DNA of 64,000 nt. Source: Antedon bifida (Eukaryota > Echinodermata > Crinoidea > Comatulida > Antedonidae). Both the position numbers and the translations under genes were made by a program. The stretch is from positions 6,063,501-6,127,500 of the forward strand of contig OY727100.1 in assembly GCA_963402885.1 (NCBI GenBank). The letters are read 5' to 3'. Of the stretch, positions 1 to 11,330 are shown piece by piece (the stretch's first letter is position 1; each line of letters begins with the position of its first letter). The notes below the pieces were generated by a model. The model was given only the letters and a program-made list of their open reading frames with translations. It did no database searches and was not told where the DNA came from.

Positions 1-301
1 AGGACTATTACAAGGAATTAAAGATGTTACAGTATACCTGGACGATATATTAATTACAGGAAAGAATGACTTTGAGCATTTCGAAACTCTTGAAACCGTC
101 CTAAAGCGACTGGCAGATGCTGGACTTCGTCTAAAAAAGAGTAAGTGTGTTTTTATGGTTAAATCTGTTGGTTATTTGGGACACCTGATCGACAAAGAGG
201 GATTGCATTCCACAAACGCCAAAGTGAGAGCAATTAAAGATGCTCCAGCGTCTCAAAACTTGACAGAACTGAGAGCTTATTTGGGATTATTATCTTATTA
301 T
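1..301 (+). pseudogene. Ty3/Gypsy pol: end of reverse transcriptase domain (copy A)
   Basis: The translation shows the polymerase box YLDDILITG at about 32-60, then the thumb-side motif YLGHLIDKEG and the conserved LRAYLGLLSYY. This is the C-terminal part of the reverse transcriptase of a Ty3/Gypsy LTR retrotransposon, cut by the window start. It is open to about base 301, where a LINE fragment interrupts it. The full domain can be read in the second copy (39,377-40,062). It cannot be functional because the following RNase H and integrase parts are broken. Confidence 0.88.
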
Positions 302-841
302 GAAGTTTTTACCAAACTTATCCAACACACTCAATTGCTCTGTTATATCAGGAAGCGTGCAGGCAAAATTATTGGCTCTGACCTACCAACTATTCAACAA
401 ACATATGAAAAAAGAGTATTACATAAAGTTAACATGATTATGAATGACCACACACACCCACTAAATAAGTACTATGTTTTAAACAGATCGGGTATCAGGC
501 TACGTCCACTAAGAGGAGATCATGATCGTCTTCGAAAGTCATTTGTTCCAAATTCTTGCCATTTATATAACGCAACTATTAAAAGATAGATTGATTATGT
601 AATTTGTATGTATCTGTATATCTGTATATAATACTGCTAATATATTTTATATTATATGTTACGATATATATTTTTTATATTCTTGTCCTTTTGATGTTTT
701 ATTCGTTTTTTTATGAGATCTTGTATTTTTGTATTCATGACTTTTTATATATTTTTAATTAATTGTTTTGAGAGCTTGTTAACGAAACGAATTTCCTTTT
801 GGACCAATAAATTTCTGTATTCTGTATTCTGTATTCTGTAT
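302..841 (+). mobile_element. 5'-truncated LINE 3' end inserted in the RT domain (copy A)
   Basis: The reading frame leaves the Gypsy RT and continues to a stop near 589 with the tail typical of CR1/L2-like LINE reverse transcriptases: RKRAGKIIG, then THPLNKYYVL, RSGIRLRPLRG and KSFVPNS. A 250-bp AT-rich 3' untranslated part follows, with GAATTTCC, GGACC and AATAAA near 789-815, ending in a tandem TTCTGTA tail. After the tail, Gypsy coding sequence resumes. About 15 codons of Gypsy sequence appear lost at the site. The same insertion is in copy B (40,063-40,603), so it predates the duplication. Confidence 0.8.
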
Positions 842-1598
842 ATGCCTTCCTTCGTAAGGATAAAGCTTGGAACTGGACAAATTTAGAACAATCTACTTTT
901 GATAAATCAAAGGAATTGCTACTTTCCTGCAGAGTACTTGCACATTATGATCCAAAAAAGGAAATAATATTATCGTGTGATGCATCTCAATATGGAATTG
1001 GGGCTGTGTTAGCACATCGACAAAGTGACGGTACAGAAAGACCAATCGCATTTGCATCTGAACACTTGCAGAAGCGGAAAAAAAGTATTCGCAAATTGAG
1101 AAAGAAGGTTTGGCATGCGTTTTCGGAGTAACGCGATTTCAGTCTTACATTTATGGTAGACATTTCACATTGGTAACAGACCATAAGCCATTGCTGGGTC
1201 TTATTAATGAGGACAGACTTGTGCCTAGCCAAGCATCAGCTAGAATCCAACGTTGGGCACTGAAATTAGGTACATACAAATATACATTAAGATTCAAACT
1301 GACAAAGTCCCATGCCAATGCGGATGCCTTAAGCAGATTACCATTGCCAGGAAAACCAGAATCAATTCCACAACCTGCCGAAACTGTTCTATTGATGGAG
1401 CCAATGAACCAATCTCCAGTTTCCACAGCAGATATTAAAGGTTGGACGGTTAAAGATCCAACACTTTCTCGAGTTCTTTACTACATTGAAAAGGGTTGGC
1501 CCAATACTAATCCAAAAATTGAAAACTTGCAACCATATTGGATGGATCTGACAAAGAGAACTCTCTACACAAGATGGATGTATTTTGTGGGGAAATAG
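842..1598 (+). pseudogene. Ty3/Gypsy pol: RNase H domain and linker (copy A)
   Basis: Coding sequence resumes at LRKDKAWNWT and runs into the RNase H domain: ILSCDASQYGIGAVL carries the first catalytic aspartate, IAFASEHL follows, and TLVTDHKPLLGL carries a later one. A one-base shift near 1,080-1,110, in a run of A residues, moves the frame and creates a stop at 1,131; the rest continues from 1,110 to 1,598. HANADALSRLP is the usual end of the RNase H region. The frameshift is shared with copy B, so it is an old lesion. Confidence 0.88.
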
Positions 1599-2156
1599 AA
1601 TTGTTGTTCCACAGCCTGGTAGAAAACAGTTGCTACAAGCACTACATGACGTCATACTGGAATTGTCAGAATGAAAAGTTTTGCTCGGGATTCGTTATGG
1701 TGGCCTAATATGGACAAAGACATATCAAAGCAGTGCGATACATGCCAATCCAATCAAACTTTACCACCTTAAGCACCATTGCACCCATGGAATTGGCCAA
1801 ATAGACCATGGTCACGATTACATATCGACTATGCTGGACCACTTATTGGAAAAATGTTTTTAATACGATGCATACTCAAAATGGCTTGAGGTAATTCCGG
1901 TAAATTCCTCAACGACAAATACCACAGTGGATAAGCTCAGGCTTATATTTGCATCGCATGGATTGCCAGATAAAATGCATGTTTCACCAGTGATGAATTT
2001 CATACATTCGTAAAGCGAAATGGAATAAGACATTCTTTAACAGCCCCATATCACCCATCATCGAATGGTCTTGCGGAACGTGCTGTACGCACATTTAAAG
2101 AAACAATGAAACGTATGAAAGATGGATATATCGAAACAAAAGTCGCAAGATTCTTA
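1599..2156 (+). pseudogene. Ty3/Gypsy pol: integrase zinc-binding and catalytic core (copy A)
   Basis: Several short frames, separated by single-base shifts, spell integrase motifs. These are a His-His-Cys-Cys region (ALHD, then RMK, then CDTCQSN), the first core aspartate in HIDYAGPLIG near 1,815-1,845, and the block [18 protein letters not shown] with the catalytic glutamate near 2,045-2,095. A further internal shift or loss near 1,975-1,990 removes the region around the second aspartate. Integrase would insert the element's cDNA; this copy is dead. It is interrupted at 2,157 by a small retroposon. Confidence 0.82.
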
Positions 2157-2355
2157 TGTTGTAATTTGTATGTTCTTGTTATCAGTTTCTTGTTTTTAGG
2201 ACCCAAGTGGAAATAAGTTTTTAACTTTTCTTGGCATTCCTTGTAATCAAGGCCTGTTTTTTCCGTGCAATTGTTTTTCTATTTTCTATGTATTATATTT
2301 TATTGTTTTTTAACCTTGATTACCAAATAAATTAAGTTTAAAAAAAAAACAATTC
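2157..2355 (+). mobile_element. 199-bp 5'-truncated retroposon with poly(A), in integrase
   Basis: The insert is flanked by near-perfect direct repeats AAGATTCTTA (2,147-2,156) and AAGATTCCTA (2,356-2,365), read as a 10-bp target-site duplication. It ends in CAAATAAATTAAG followed by a run of A. Coding for integrase continues on the far side. It looks like the 3' end of a LINE or LINE-mobilised transcript. The parent family is not identified. The same insert is in copy B near 41,918-42,116. Confidence 0.75.
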
Positions 2356-2862
2356 AAGATTCCTATTTAAATATAGAAATACACCTCATAGCACAACTGG
2401 CAAAACACCAGCAGAATTACTGAATGGCCGAAAATTGAAAACGCATTTTGATCTTTTACACCCTTATCAAGCAGATCGTGTTATCACTCAACTTGAAAAA
2501 CAGAAATTAGCCCATGATCGTCATGCAAAGAACGCACTTTTGTAGAAGGAGAGTAGGTGTATATAAAGAACTTTAGAGGACAAAATCTGAAATGGTTACC
2601 CGGAACAATAATATTAAAATCCGGTCGCATCTCATTCAAGATAAAACTAGAAGATGGACGAGTTTGTCGTCGTCATGCCGACCATATCAGGAAGCGTTAT
2701 AGGCCTGTTCAAACTCAGGATAAACAGCTTACAAACAAAGATGATCCTCCACAATTACCTCCAATGCTCATTAATCCAAATCTGAACAGTGGAAACATCA
2801 CAATCGACTGTCGAAGCACAGTCTATTACTGCTCAGCGAAGAGTATACCTTACTCGCGATAG
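2356..2862 (+). pseudogene. Ty3/Gypsy pol: integrase C-terminal region (copy A)
   Basis: The frame resumes with RFLFKYRNTPHSTTGKTPAE, the integrase block after the catalytic glutamate, then NGRKLKTHFDLLHP. A stop and frame change near 2,545 lead to the frame 2,557-2,862, which carries the C-terminal beta-rich module (RGQNLKWLPGTII, then KLEDGRVCRRHADHIRKR). No chromodomain or envelope gene is visible before the 3' LTR. Confidence 0.82.
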
Positions 2863-3059
2863 AAAACCGCCGGAAAGATATGGACATTTTTAAGGACATT
2901 ATTACTGGACAATTTAAAATGTTGATCTTATATTTTACTTTATACAGTGCATTATACCATATACATTTAAAGTGTTATTAAACCATAACTTAGTACAGTG
3001 CTGCTTTGATTCAATTATAAATAAATAGCTTAGAATTGTTTATAATAGAAGGGAGGGAA
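2863..3059 (+). other. Retrotransposon 3' leader with polypurine tract
   Basis: AT-rich and noncoding. It ends in the purine run AGAAGGGAGGGAA (3,047-3,059) immediately before the TGTAATG start of the LTR. That is the expected plus-strand primer for reverse transcription. The same arrangement stands before the 3' LTR of copy B. Confidence 0.85.
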
Positions 3060-3616
3060 TGTAATGTATTGAACTTGATTAATATTACTTGCTACCAATT
3101 ATTTATACTTCCTTCACCTGTTACCATATATATTATGTTAACCCACTTCTATATAACCCTGGCTACTTAATGGTCACTAATGGCTAAGGATCTGTTTCTG
3201 CTGCATAACGCAATTTAACCGGTTATTTTAAAATAGATTAAAAATAGATAACAATAACAAGACCGCGTTTCTGCTCAATTTGTGCTCCGAAATAACCGGT
3301 TAAATCTATGGGTGGTCGTCGAGCAAAACGTCATCATTACCCAAAATGCAATACACTCAGACGGAAGTAGTAAGTTGGCTGTTTGTTTACATCGACGTCA
3401 GTACACACGTGTGTGATATCATGTTGTCTCCGACCAGGTCTACACGTTTTGTTTTTTGTAAAGCCTACTTAATATCGCTAATAAAATTAATTCCCATGGA
3501 ACCTTCAATAACATGGGGAGGGTTGTGCAGCGCCCGATCGCCTAGGATAATTATTATCTAGCCTAATTCCTCAAAAAGGCGATGTTACACGGCCCTTCCC
3601 ACGTGAACGACTGTTG

Positions 3617-4245
3617 TCTTTCGCGAGCGCGGTCCTACTAAACACCAAACGGAAACAAAAACGAGACTCAGAATGTTGCAATACCTACCAAACGAAAGTA
3701 GATAATTCTTAATTAATTATGAAAACCCAACTTATATAGCAAAAATCGTCCGAATTTATGTTAAAAACGATGAGTTTAGCCACAAAAACTTAAATCAAAC
3801 GAGAGTATCCAAGTCATAGAATATCGCACGCACATAGTGCCTTTAATAGAATAATGAGTATTGAACATTATTTCGTATATTTATGTACTAGCATAAATAA
3901 TAACACATTTCTATGCTTAATAAAATCATATTTAATATATTATCAAAGGCTCTGATAACCTTTGTTTTCGGTCGATGTGATGTTTTTCTAAAAAATTATA
4001 TTATGTAAAACGATCAAAGTAAGATTGTTCATTGTTCTCCTATTAAAGGCACTAAGGGCGTGCCATAAATACGCTCGTTTGGTATCAGTTTTTGTTGCTA
4101 AATTCATCGTTTTTAACATAAATTCGGACGATTTTTGCTATAAAATTTGGGTTTTCATAATTAATTAACCATTATCTATTCTCGCTTGGTAGGTATTTGC
4201 AACATTCTGAGTCCCTTTTGTTTATAGGACCATACCCTTCGCGAG
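3617..4245. repeat. Internal inverted repeat in the Harbinger element
   Basis: About 3,617-3,860 and 4,025-4,245 are reverse complements with moderate divergence. Shared segments include ACTCAGAATGTTGCAA, TTAATTAATTATGAAAACCC and AAAATCGTCCGAATTTATG. The spacer is about 165 bp. The transcript could fold into a long hairpin. The right arm overlaps the N-terminal half of the Myb/SANT frame, suggesting that a piece of the gene was duplicated in inverse orientation. Confidence 0.8.
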
Positions 4246-4438
4246 CGTGTAGGCCTATTATTAACGCCTCAAATTGTTTAGCTTGGGTAGTTTGGAACTC
4301 CACTCCGAATTCCTCTTTTACTTTCGCAAAAATGCTCTTATATATCTGTGAATCTTTTCTATTGCCTGCCATCCTTCCCCGTACTTTCTCTTCCCCCCAC
4401 AACTGAATAACATATCTTGTGATTTCATTCATCCACAT
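4172..4438 (-). CDS. Myb/SANT-like DNA-binding protein of the Harbinger element, truncated
   Basis: An 88-residue frame begins MWMNEITRYVIQLWGEE and continues with RKDSQIYKSIFAKVKEEFG and TTQAKQFEALI. The spacing of tryptophan, the SQIYKSI helix and the Q-containing third helix match the Myb/SANT (MADF-like) proteins that Harbinger elements carry beside their transposase. In known elements this protein helps nuclear import and terminal-repeat binding of the transposase. It ends soon after the domain, so the C-terminal part is missing. Domain assignment is by eye. Confidence 0.6.
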   Translation of the reverse strand: MWMNEITRYVIQLWGEEKVRGRMAGNRKDSQIYKSIFAKVKEEFGVEFQTTQAKQFEALIIGLHAREGYGPINKRDSECCKYLPSENR

Positions 4439-5577
4439 GCATGTTCACTTCTTCGTTCGACTGTCAAAACCACGAGGAAAACACACATGGTTCGCGACGG
4501 TATCTGACCCGGGGTCACAACTGTCAATCAAATAACCGTTATTTCGTGTTGCAGCTAAGAATTGCTCAGCGATAACCGGTTAAACGGCGTTCTAACACCG
4601 ATTTAAATTGGTGTTTTTAACCGGTTATTTTGCGCTGCCTTTTAACCGGTTACCACAAATTTGTCCTGTTTCTGCTGCCAAGAAAATGGAGTTAATTTAT
4701 TCACACCAATTTTAATTTATTCACACCGATTTTAACCGGTTATTTTGTATGCAGCAGAAACAGGCCCTATAGTAGACCCCTCTGCTGAGACCACTAAACA
4801 TTCCACCTTGACAGATTAATTACCCATTACCGATATTGTTATTATATATAGTAGATGTAGAATAAAGAATAAACACTTCAGTGCTAGCTTTCAACTATAA
4901 CAGAACTTGTCTCCCTCTCACTTATTTGTATTGTAAATCGGTACATTACAAAAAGTATTGTAGGTAAGTGTACTAGGTTGATGAAAATAATGCAACTAGC
5001 AAGTAAGGATACACAATGATTTACATTTACGTAACTTGGATAAATGCAAGTGGTCCGTAGATATATAGGATAAATACTATTAGTACTTACCCTAAATTAG
5101 GTATATGTATGTAAACCCTGTTCTTGTCTCTGACTGTTACCTTCTTTGTACAGTACCTACAGCGGACATTGGGTGGATACCATCATCATTTGATGGATTG
5201 GTCATAGTAGCGTAATGATCTTTCTTACACGCAGTATCAAAATGAGCGAATGTGACATCTATTGATAAGAAAGAGCAAAATACCTTTATTTGTAAATGAA
5301 TAAGTATGTTGAAATATATTCATTTGGTAAGTTTCACCAAAAATGCATTCCGATATTAAAGACATATTTTATGATAAAACAGTACTAAGGGACAACCTCA
5401 ACATTACAGTGGTGATAACTTGGATACAATGGCAATTTTATGTTATCCAAATAAGCATTCAGCTTCATGTGTAAACAGTATGAGTATGCGTTTCCTGCAA
5501 TAGAACTCAACTGGTTTGTCCAAGTAAGGACTAGGTTTGTCCAAGTAAGGACCAGATTATGTCATGCTTTTACATAC

Positions 5578-6596
5578 CTTGCAATCTTGTGCTTCCAGCA
5601 ATAGCTGGGTAATTATGTATACCATGAAATGGAAAAAATGGAGCACCATTATCACCAGACATGAAATTTGCCCTCACGTATCCAGCATTTCCATTGCCTG
5701 GACCACAAGGTGCACACTGTTTTGCACTTTGACCTGCATTCTCCGGTTGATTCTGAAATATTTACATGAAAATGTTAATGGGAAAATGTAATATTTTAAT
5801 CAGAATTTATAAATTACGTGACTGATTACACAATGGAATGGCATTATCAGTACACGTTAAGAAAAAGAAGGTAGAAGAGTAAGTAAGTCCTTTGACAAAT
5901 TTCCTTATGAAAGTCAAGTATGCATATATAATATCTATACATTGATTTTATTTGACAGAATGCAAAATATAGTTCCCCAAACTGACAAAATAATAACATT
6001 TGAAAAACAGAAATAAAATCTTTTAAAATGAATAATAAAAATGTTCATATTTATTGAAAATGTTTATATCTTTTTTTTGTGTCTTTTTTGGGTTTCCCAC
6101 TTTTATTTCATCGTCATTAACATTGTTCCATTCATTATGATTTTTACATTTATACATTATCTAATCTAATTCATCATAATTGCTTAATTACAGTATTCGG
6201 ATTGTAACATGCTACAAATGTTTATATTCTTACTGAACCTACCTGTAACTCATCGCAATCAAAGAACAGGCTTGTACCAATTATAAACGATGACTACATT
6301 CTTACACATACTTATCAACAGCTTCATGACTAAGAGAAGATGGCCCAATGACAAATGGCATCACCCCGATGTTGTTGTCTAAAATCTAAAATGTAAGTTA
6401 CTATATAAGGAAAAGAGAAGTATTTTGGTATTGCTTACCTGCTCCAACTGTGTGGTGAATTACATTATCCTGAATTGCATCCCGATAGCAGGACTGAAGC
6501 CATTATGAAATGTATATTCACGTACAAACGATGGACTTTCTACAGTAACTTCTCCAATATCCAAGAAAGCAACTGAATAATGTGGCTCATAAAAAT
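5578..6596 (-). pseudogene. PKHD1L1: Fibrocystin-L-like exons, upstream tandem copy in A
   Basis: Three exon-like blocks on the minus strand. Block 6,439-6,596 starts after a TTTCAG acceptor and encodes VAFLDIGEVTVESPSFV and FHNGFSPAIGM, a parallel beta-helix segment; a 22-bp deletion then throws the frame. Block 6,243-~6,380 keeps only the end of the next exon (GVMPFVIEPSSLSHEAVDKY, then IIGTSLFFDCDELQ before a GTAGGT donor); about 360 bp of it is deleted. Block 5,578-5,752 is intact, from a TTTCAG acceptor to a GTATGT donor, with PENAGQSAKQCAP, MSGDNGAP and HNYPAIAGSTRLQ. The remaining exons would lie left of the LTR element, outside the window. Fibrocystin-L is a large single-pass membrane protein with IPT, G8 and beta-helix repeats. 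Confidence 0.7.
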
Positions 6597-8594
6597 CTGA
6601 AACAAATAAATAAGTGTCACTATCGAATGAATAAGTGCCAGACAAAAACCTCAGGGAAAAAAAAGTTACAATTACAGAACTAACACTTTCCAATGTAAGA
6701 ATGTTCCTTTATAGAAGTATTTTAACACAACCTGTGTTATTATAATGTATTATTCTGGTCCTCAAGCTTTACTGGAAACTGAGGAAATTCGGATTAGGCC
6801 CTCCACGGACCCTCGACAGCCAGCAGTGCAGCGCCTACCAGATCAGCACACCGGGAGACAATCCCCTACTTTTTTCAAACAGTGTACCACGTTCTTTAAT
6901 GTGCACTGTTAAGTACACAGGACCAACGGCTTTACATCTCATCCGAAGAATAAGGCAATGAGAGTAAAGCATCCTGCCAAGGAACCATGGTGGTCTATTT
7001 ATAATTATTGCCATGATTCAATAAATTGTTTATTAATTAAAAATATAAAAATCATCACCATTAATGACCAGAAATAATGAGTGATAGAGCTGATAATGTT
7101 AGTTTCCCAACGATTATATAATCTTAAGTTTCCAAAGAAGGAAAGAAGGCAAATAAAGAGAATGCTAGAAGTTTGGACTGGCAAACAGTTTAGTGTACAC
7201 ATAAACAGTAGTTACTGGCACTGTATACTTCAACACAAAGAATAAATATTCTAAATATTTATTTCTTAGGCTTAATACTTACAATAGTTGATTAGATCCA
7301 CTGCTAGCACTCTTCTTCCTTAGATTCATTCGCATAGTCTGACATTTTAACTTAAGGTACCTTCTCAGGCAGTGCCATTTTCTCTATTTTAGAAAATTGT
7401 GCTCTACAAAGAAACACAAATATTTAATATAACTCACAATATTAAAAAAAAACTTACATACACTACATAAACGTATACACGGTAGGTGTATGGTCAAATT
7501 ATTTGACATATTGTTGCATGATGAAATCAATATGAAAAGAACGGTTGCGTTTTTCTCCACATTTCAATCAACATGCTGTGATCGTTCTGTACCGCAAACA
7601 TATCACTATCACGAACGCTGAACATCTTGCGACATAGCGCACTTAACAAGACTTCCCCAATCAGAGCGATTATTGTCCAAAGTGTGCATAGACTTGTTTA
7701 TTTTTGTTTTTTCATTTTCTATAATTTTGATGTGATTTTGGGTCGTCCCCTTAGTCTCTTAACTTTTCTCATTGTTTGTTTCCTCGCATAGAGCTCTTTG
7801 AGCTTGGATATCGGAGTCTAGATGAAGAAGGTGTCCACACTATGTCAACATATACTGTATATTTAACAATTACAAACTTCATTTTGTATATGAAGACAGA
7901 TTATGGCACTCCTCATCTTAGAGACTCAAAATACCTGCTTTTAAAACGGATAGATTTTAAGTAGCTACCAGAAAAGCTTTAGTGAGAAGTTTAAGGCGCT
8001 GTGGGTGCTCAAATGAAAACTGTCAATGGATGTCAAAGGTTGAAAAAGCAATGCGTTGCTCAATTTCTAAACAATGACCCTGTTGTACACACATTTGACT
8101 GGATATTTGTTTAATTAATGTACAGTATGTATGCATGTATGAACATGCTCGCCTGCATCTTAAATTGAGAGGATCTGTGTGTGTAGCATCCAATAAGAAT
8201 TTAGTGAAGTTCGAGAAGCTGGGAAGAGCAACCCTGTGTTGATCTGGGCCTCCGTGGATAAATTGAACTTATTATACCTATTCATGGTAACAGTAACGTT
8301 TGTTGCTCTTAGAGTGGATACGATAGTCTACAATTGAAGATGCTTTTAAAATTGGGGTAGGGGGAAGTATTAATAGAAGGTAGTGGGTTAAATAGAGGGA
8401 GACCTGCATTGAAAATTTGAAATGGACTGTAGTCTTCAAAAAGAAGTTGCTCTTAGATTGGATACACTAGTCTACAATTGATGGTGATTTTAGAATTATA
8501 ATGCAGTATTAAATAGAAGATGGATGGTTAATTAGAGAGAAAAACTGCATTGACAATTTGAAAATGACTTATAATTAATTAAAAAATCACCAAC
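6597..8594. other. Spacer between two fibrocystin-L copies (A)
   Basis: No supported gene. Around 6,770-7,000 is a GC-richer block with CTTTACATCTCATCCGAAG that has the look of a dispersed repeat, but I cannot name the family. Near 8,304 and 8,447 a roughly 143-bp unit occurs twice in tandem (GTTGCTCTTAGAGTGGATAC and GTTGCTCTTAGATTGGATAC). The short frame at 7,776-7,964 has no recognisable domain. Confidence 0.6.
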
Positions 8595-10654
8595 CTTGGA
8601 ATCCAGATGTTCTGCAATATCCGTTGTAAAATCTTCAATTAGATTAAACTGAACATCAAATTTCTCAACAACTTTTAGTGTTGATCTGCGATTGATATGT
8701 GGAAAACACCCTCAATGACAGAAAACTCTGTTGAGTTGATACCTTCTAGCGTGGATGAGTTGGAATAAACAATGCTGAATTTAAAGTAGTAACCACTTCC
8801 TGACAGATTAATGGCAAGATCAGTGAAGTTGGCCCAGCCATGGACTATATCTACAGTGTTGTTGCTGACGAGCTCTGCATCAGATACTCCTGGGCATTTT
8901 CCATGGATGTGAAGAATGTCCCAGATTTTGCACAATTTCACCCTGTAAAAATCATTGAATAATTCCTTTTTTTTCGTAGAATATTTGTATCAAACCTATG
9001 GTGTATTACCACAGCTTGATAGCCTATATTGGAGTTTAGAAAGAATTGTGTTAAATCTACACTGGTATCCAATATAGAGATGCAAGGTTGAATCTCAAAT
9101 AGCATCAGCCGTTGTAAACGTATACTCATTGTGCTTGAGAATTGATAGATGATTTCTACTCCTGGGTCACTAGATGCCTCTTCTTCAGCTTGCTTCTCAG
9201 AATATCTGTGAACCAATTAGTTATGTTGTTTTGTAATGATATAGGCATTATGGTTATGTTCGTTACAAGCCACACATGAGAATACAATTTAAGACTTTGG
9301 ACAAGACGATACAAGCCAGTTCTTTACTACAGTAACTCTACAGAAAACTCTACTTCAATTCATTACTTCTTAAATGTGACTTACGTTTTATTGCCTGTAC
9401 TTGGACCTCCTGTTGTATTTGTTGCTCTCACACCCCTTGTTGGGTCTTCGGCTGGGGGAGAAGGATCGGTCATTGCTAATAACCTCAACTTCAAGACTCT
9501 CGTACAAAGTACCGGTTTGTGCTGCATTAACAATTTCTGCTTGAAGGTTAACTAACTCATCATGTTCTAGGGTTGAATTGCCTGTAAGGAAGAAATATTA
9601 ATTATTGTTTAGATATTAAAAGAATAGGCAATGAAATAAAATTCAACTCATTTCTAAACATATAAAACTGAAAAAAGAAGAAATCTGGATAGATTATGTG
9701 ATACTTTAATATGGTTAAAGAAAGCTATTTACTTACTGTATTATATATACCAAACTGGCAAGATTGTTAACAAGATCTTCTTCATAGAAGTCATCAACAT
9801 CAACAGAAGCCACACCAACGTCAACCATTATAACCGGTGTAGTGATGATGTCAATTGGGTCACTACCACGTATAAGTATCCAAAGAGTCTGCCAATCGCG
9901 ATCAAAATATAGTTCTCGCCATAAATGCTGGAGTCATGAACTGATCGTCTGGTCTATTTGGATCTTCTGGAACCCATATGAACATATCTCCATCCAGCTG
10001 CCTGTTATTTGGCATGACATAGTGACCTTGATGGTACACACCTAAGCGTTGAGGATTGGCATACCAGATGCCGACAACTATTTTCTGATCTGGAGCTGTG
10101 TTCAGGAAATGAAGTCATAACGTTTGAGGATTCGTTGAACTCTCATATACATCTCATAAGTCTCTCCAATTGCAACGATAGACATAAATGTGCTGATGCG
10201 CTCTTGACATGTGTACCCATGACACCAGCCGTGATCTTGTGGTCCATTGATCAAATCAACATAACCGTTAGACACAATGACGATTGGTGAAGACGTCGTA
10301 ATTCTTGTGTCAGGATCAAGACTTTCAATAATCAACATAGCGTAATCGTAGTCATAGCATTCAAAAGCCTGCCAAGATTCATGCCATATGCAGTCTTCTG
10401 TACCAATGATACCTTAATGAAAAGAGCAGATTAGATAAAAGATTTTACTACCATTGATGTCTGTAACCATCATGTTTGGAATTCTATAATCCTATAATTC
10501 TAAGTCCACGTCTCGGATCTCTATCCCACTCGTATGCAGAATCAGGAATAACATAACCAGGCCGTGATCCTACTAGAATTCCACCATCTTCGTCTCTGAT
10601 CATTGCATTCTTTAAATGCATCACAATCCATCTCCACGCACTCAGAAGGATTAA

Positions 10655-11272
10655 AGACCCCTTCCCTTCAATTTGTGACGTTTTGTAAAAATAATACATA
10701 TATATTACTTTAAAAACATTAAACAAGGTCATTCCTTGTCTTAAATGTACGTTTTATGGTAAATTATGATAAAAAGTGAGAAACAATGCACTACCTATGT
10801 AGCTTGCGGCGAATGACCTCTCGTGGGCAGTCTTTAGGTCTAGCCTAGCTAGGCTGAGTTTTGTAGGCCTAGCCGGTAAACATCGGTAACGTACGAATAT
10901 CGTATGCTAGTTATATACCTAGCCTGACGTTGTATAGTTGCTGCATTAATTGTCTTTCTATATTTGCCAGACTCCGTTGATACAAAATGGGGAAAACCTG
11001 GTATTTTCGGTGAAAATTTATGAGTCTTCCATTTGTTTTGGCCTCACGATCAATCAAAAAGTGGGTGAATTACAGAAGAAAAACAAAAATATCAATCCGC
11101 ACGCAATGCATTTTGGGATTTATAGCGGGCCGCTAAAATTACTAGAATCAACTTATTTTTCACATTTTTAACCATTTAAAGACAAAAAAGTTACAATATA
11201 ATATTTATTTTTACATTAATTGTAGTTTGTGACCTTAAATTAGATCTAAAAAACGTAGGTTAGGGGGTCTTT
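10655..11272. mobile_element. 618-bp MITE with TTAA target duplication, inside a fibrocystin-L exon
   Basis: The related site at 37,574 reads GAAGGATTAACTTTACTG without an insert. Here GAAGGATTAA is followed by AGACCCCTTCC, and the right side reads GGGGGTCTTTTTAACTTT. TTAA is thus duplicated (10,651-10,654 and 11,273-11,276) and the ends are short inverted repeats around AAGACCCC. A TTAA duplication points to piggyBac-type integration; a 3-bp TTA reading would also fit other superfamilies. No transposase is encoded. Also present at 48,835-49,455. Confidence 0.7.
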
Positions 11273-11290
11273 TTAACTTTACTGTAGTGT

Positions 11291-11330
11291 TAAGATTAAA
11301 TGAAAAGTATTGTAGGTACAGTAAGTGTAC
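11291..11330 (+). other. Empty integration site of the Ty3/Gypsy element
   Basis: The sequence AGATTAAATGAAAAG followed directly by TATTGTAGG is the unoccupied form of the site that flanks the LTR element in B: AGATTAAATGAAAAG before 37,605 and AAAAGTATTGTAGG after 43,130. It shows that the element entered one fibrocystin-L copy at AAAAG (11,303-11,307 here) after the gene segment had already duplicated. Confidence 0.9.

Larger units (their letters stand above)
3188..4767. mobile_element. PIF/Harbinger-like DNA transposon, 1,580 bp, in the LTR
   Basis: Terminal inverted repeats read GGATCTGTTTCTGCTGCATA on the left and GGGCCTGTTTCTGCTGCATA on the right (complement). Flanking trinucleotides are TAA (3,185-3,187) and TAT (4,768-4,770); the empty sites at 37,735 and 42,950 read GGCTAAAGTAGACC. 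A 3-bp TWA-type duplication with one later change fits Harbinger, and the offset difference between duplicates is exactly 1,583. TAACCGGTTA motifs occur near both ends. It encodes a Myb/SANT-like protein but no recognisable DDE transposase, so it is a deletion derivative. Confidence 0.85.
3060..4950 (+). repeat. 3' LTR of the Ty3/Gypsy element, split by a Harbinger insertion
   Basis: The LTR starts TGTAATG and ends CATTACA, a short inverted repeat, and is followed by AAAAG, the 5-bp target duplication also seen at the 5' side of copy B. Without the 1,583-bp insertion it is 308 bp, the same as the B 3' LTR. It carries a TATATA-rich stretch and AATAAAGAATAAA, a plausible polyadenylation signal. 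Confidence 0.92.

Noticed and set aside
1151-1426. Minus-strand frame across RNase H
   Set aside because: It is the antisense shadow of the Gypsy pol reading.
3346-3561. 71-codon frame in the Harbinger element
   Set aside because: No transposase or DNA-binding motif can be seen; likely chance.
7776-7964. Small frame in the spacer, kept in both copies
   Set aside because: It has no ATG-supported context, no domain and no splice context; the copies are too similar for conservation to mean anything.
8176-8330. Possible Tc1/mariner transposase scrap (KSNPVLIWASVDK)
   Set aside because: One short phrase only, with no catalytic motif or terminal repeats around it.
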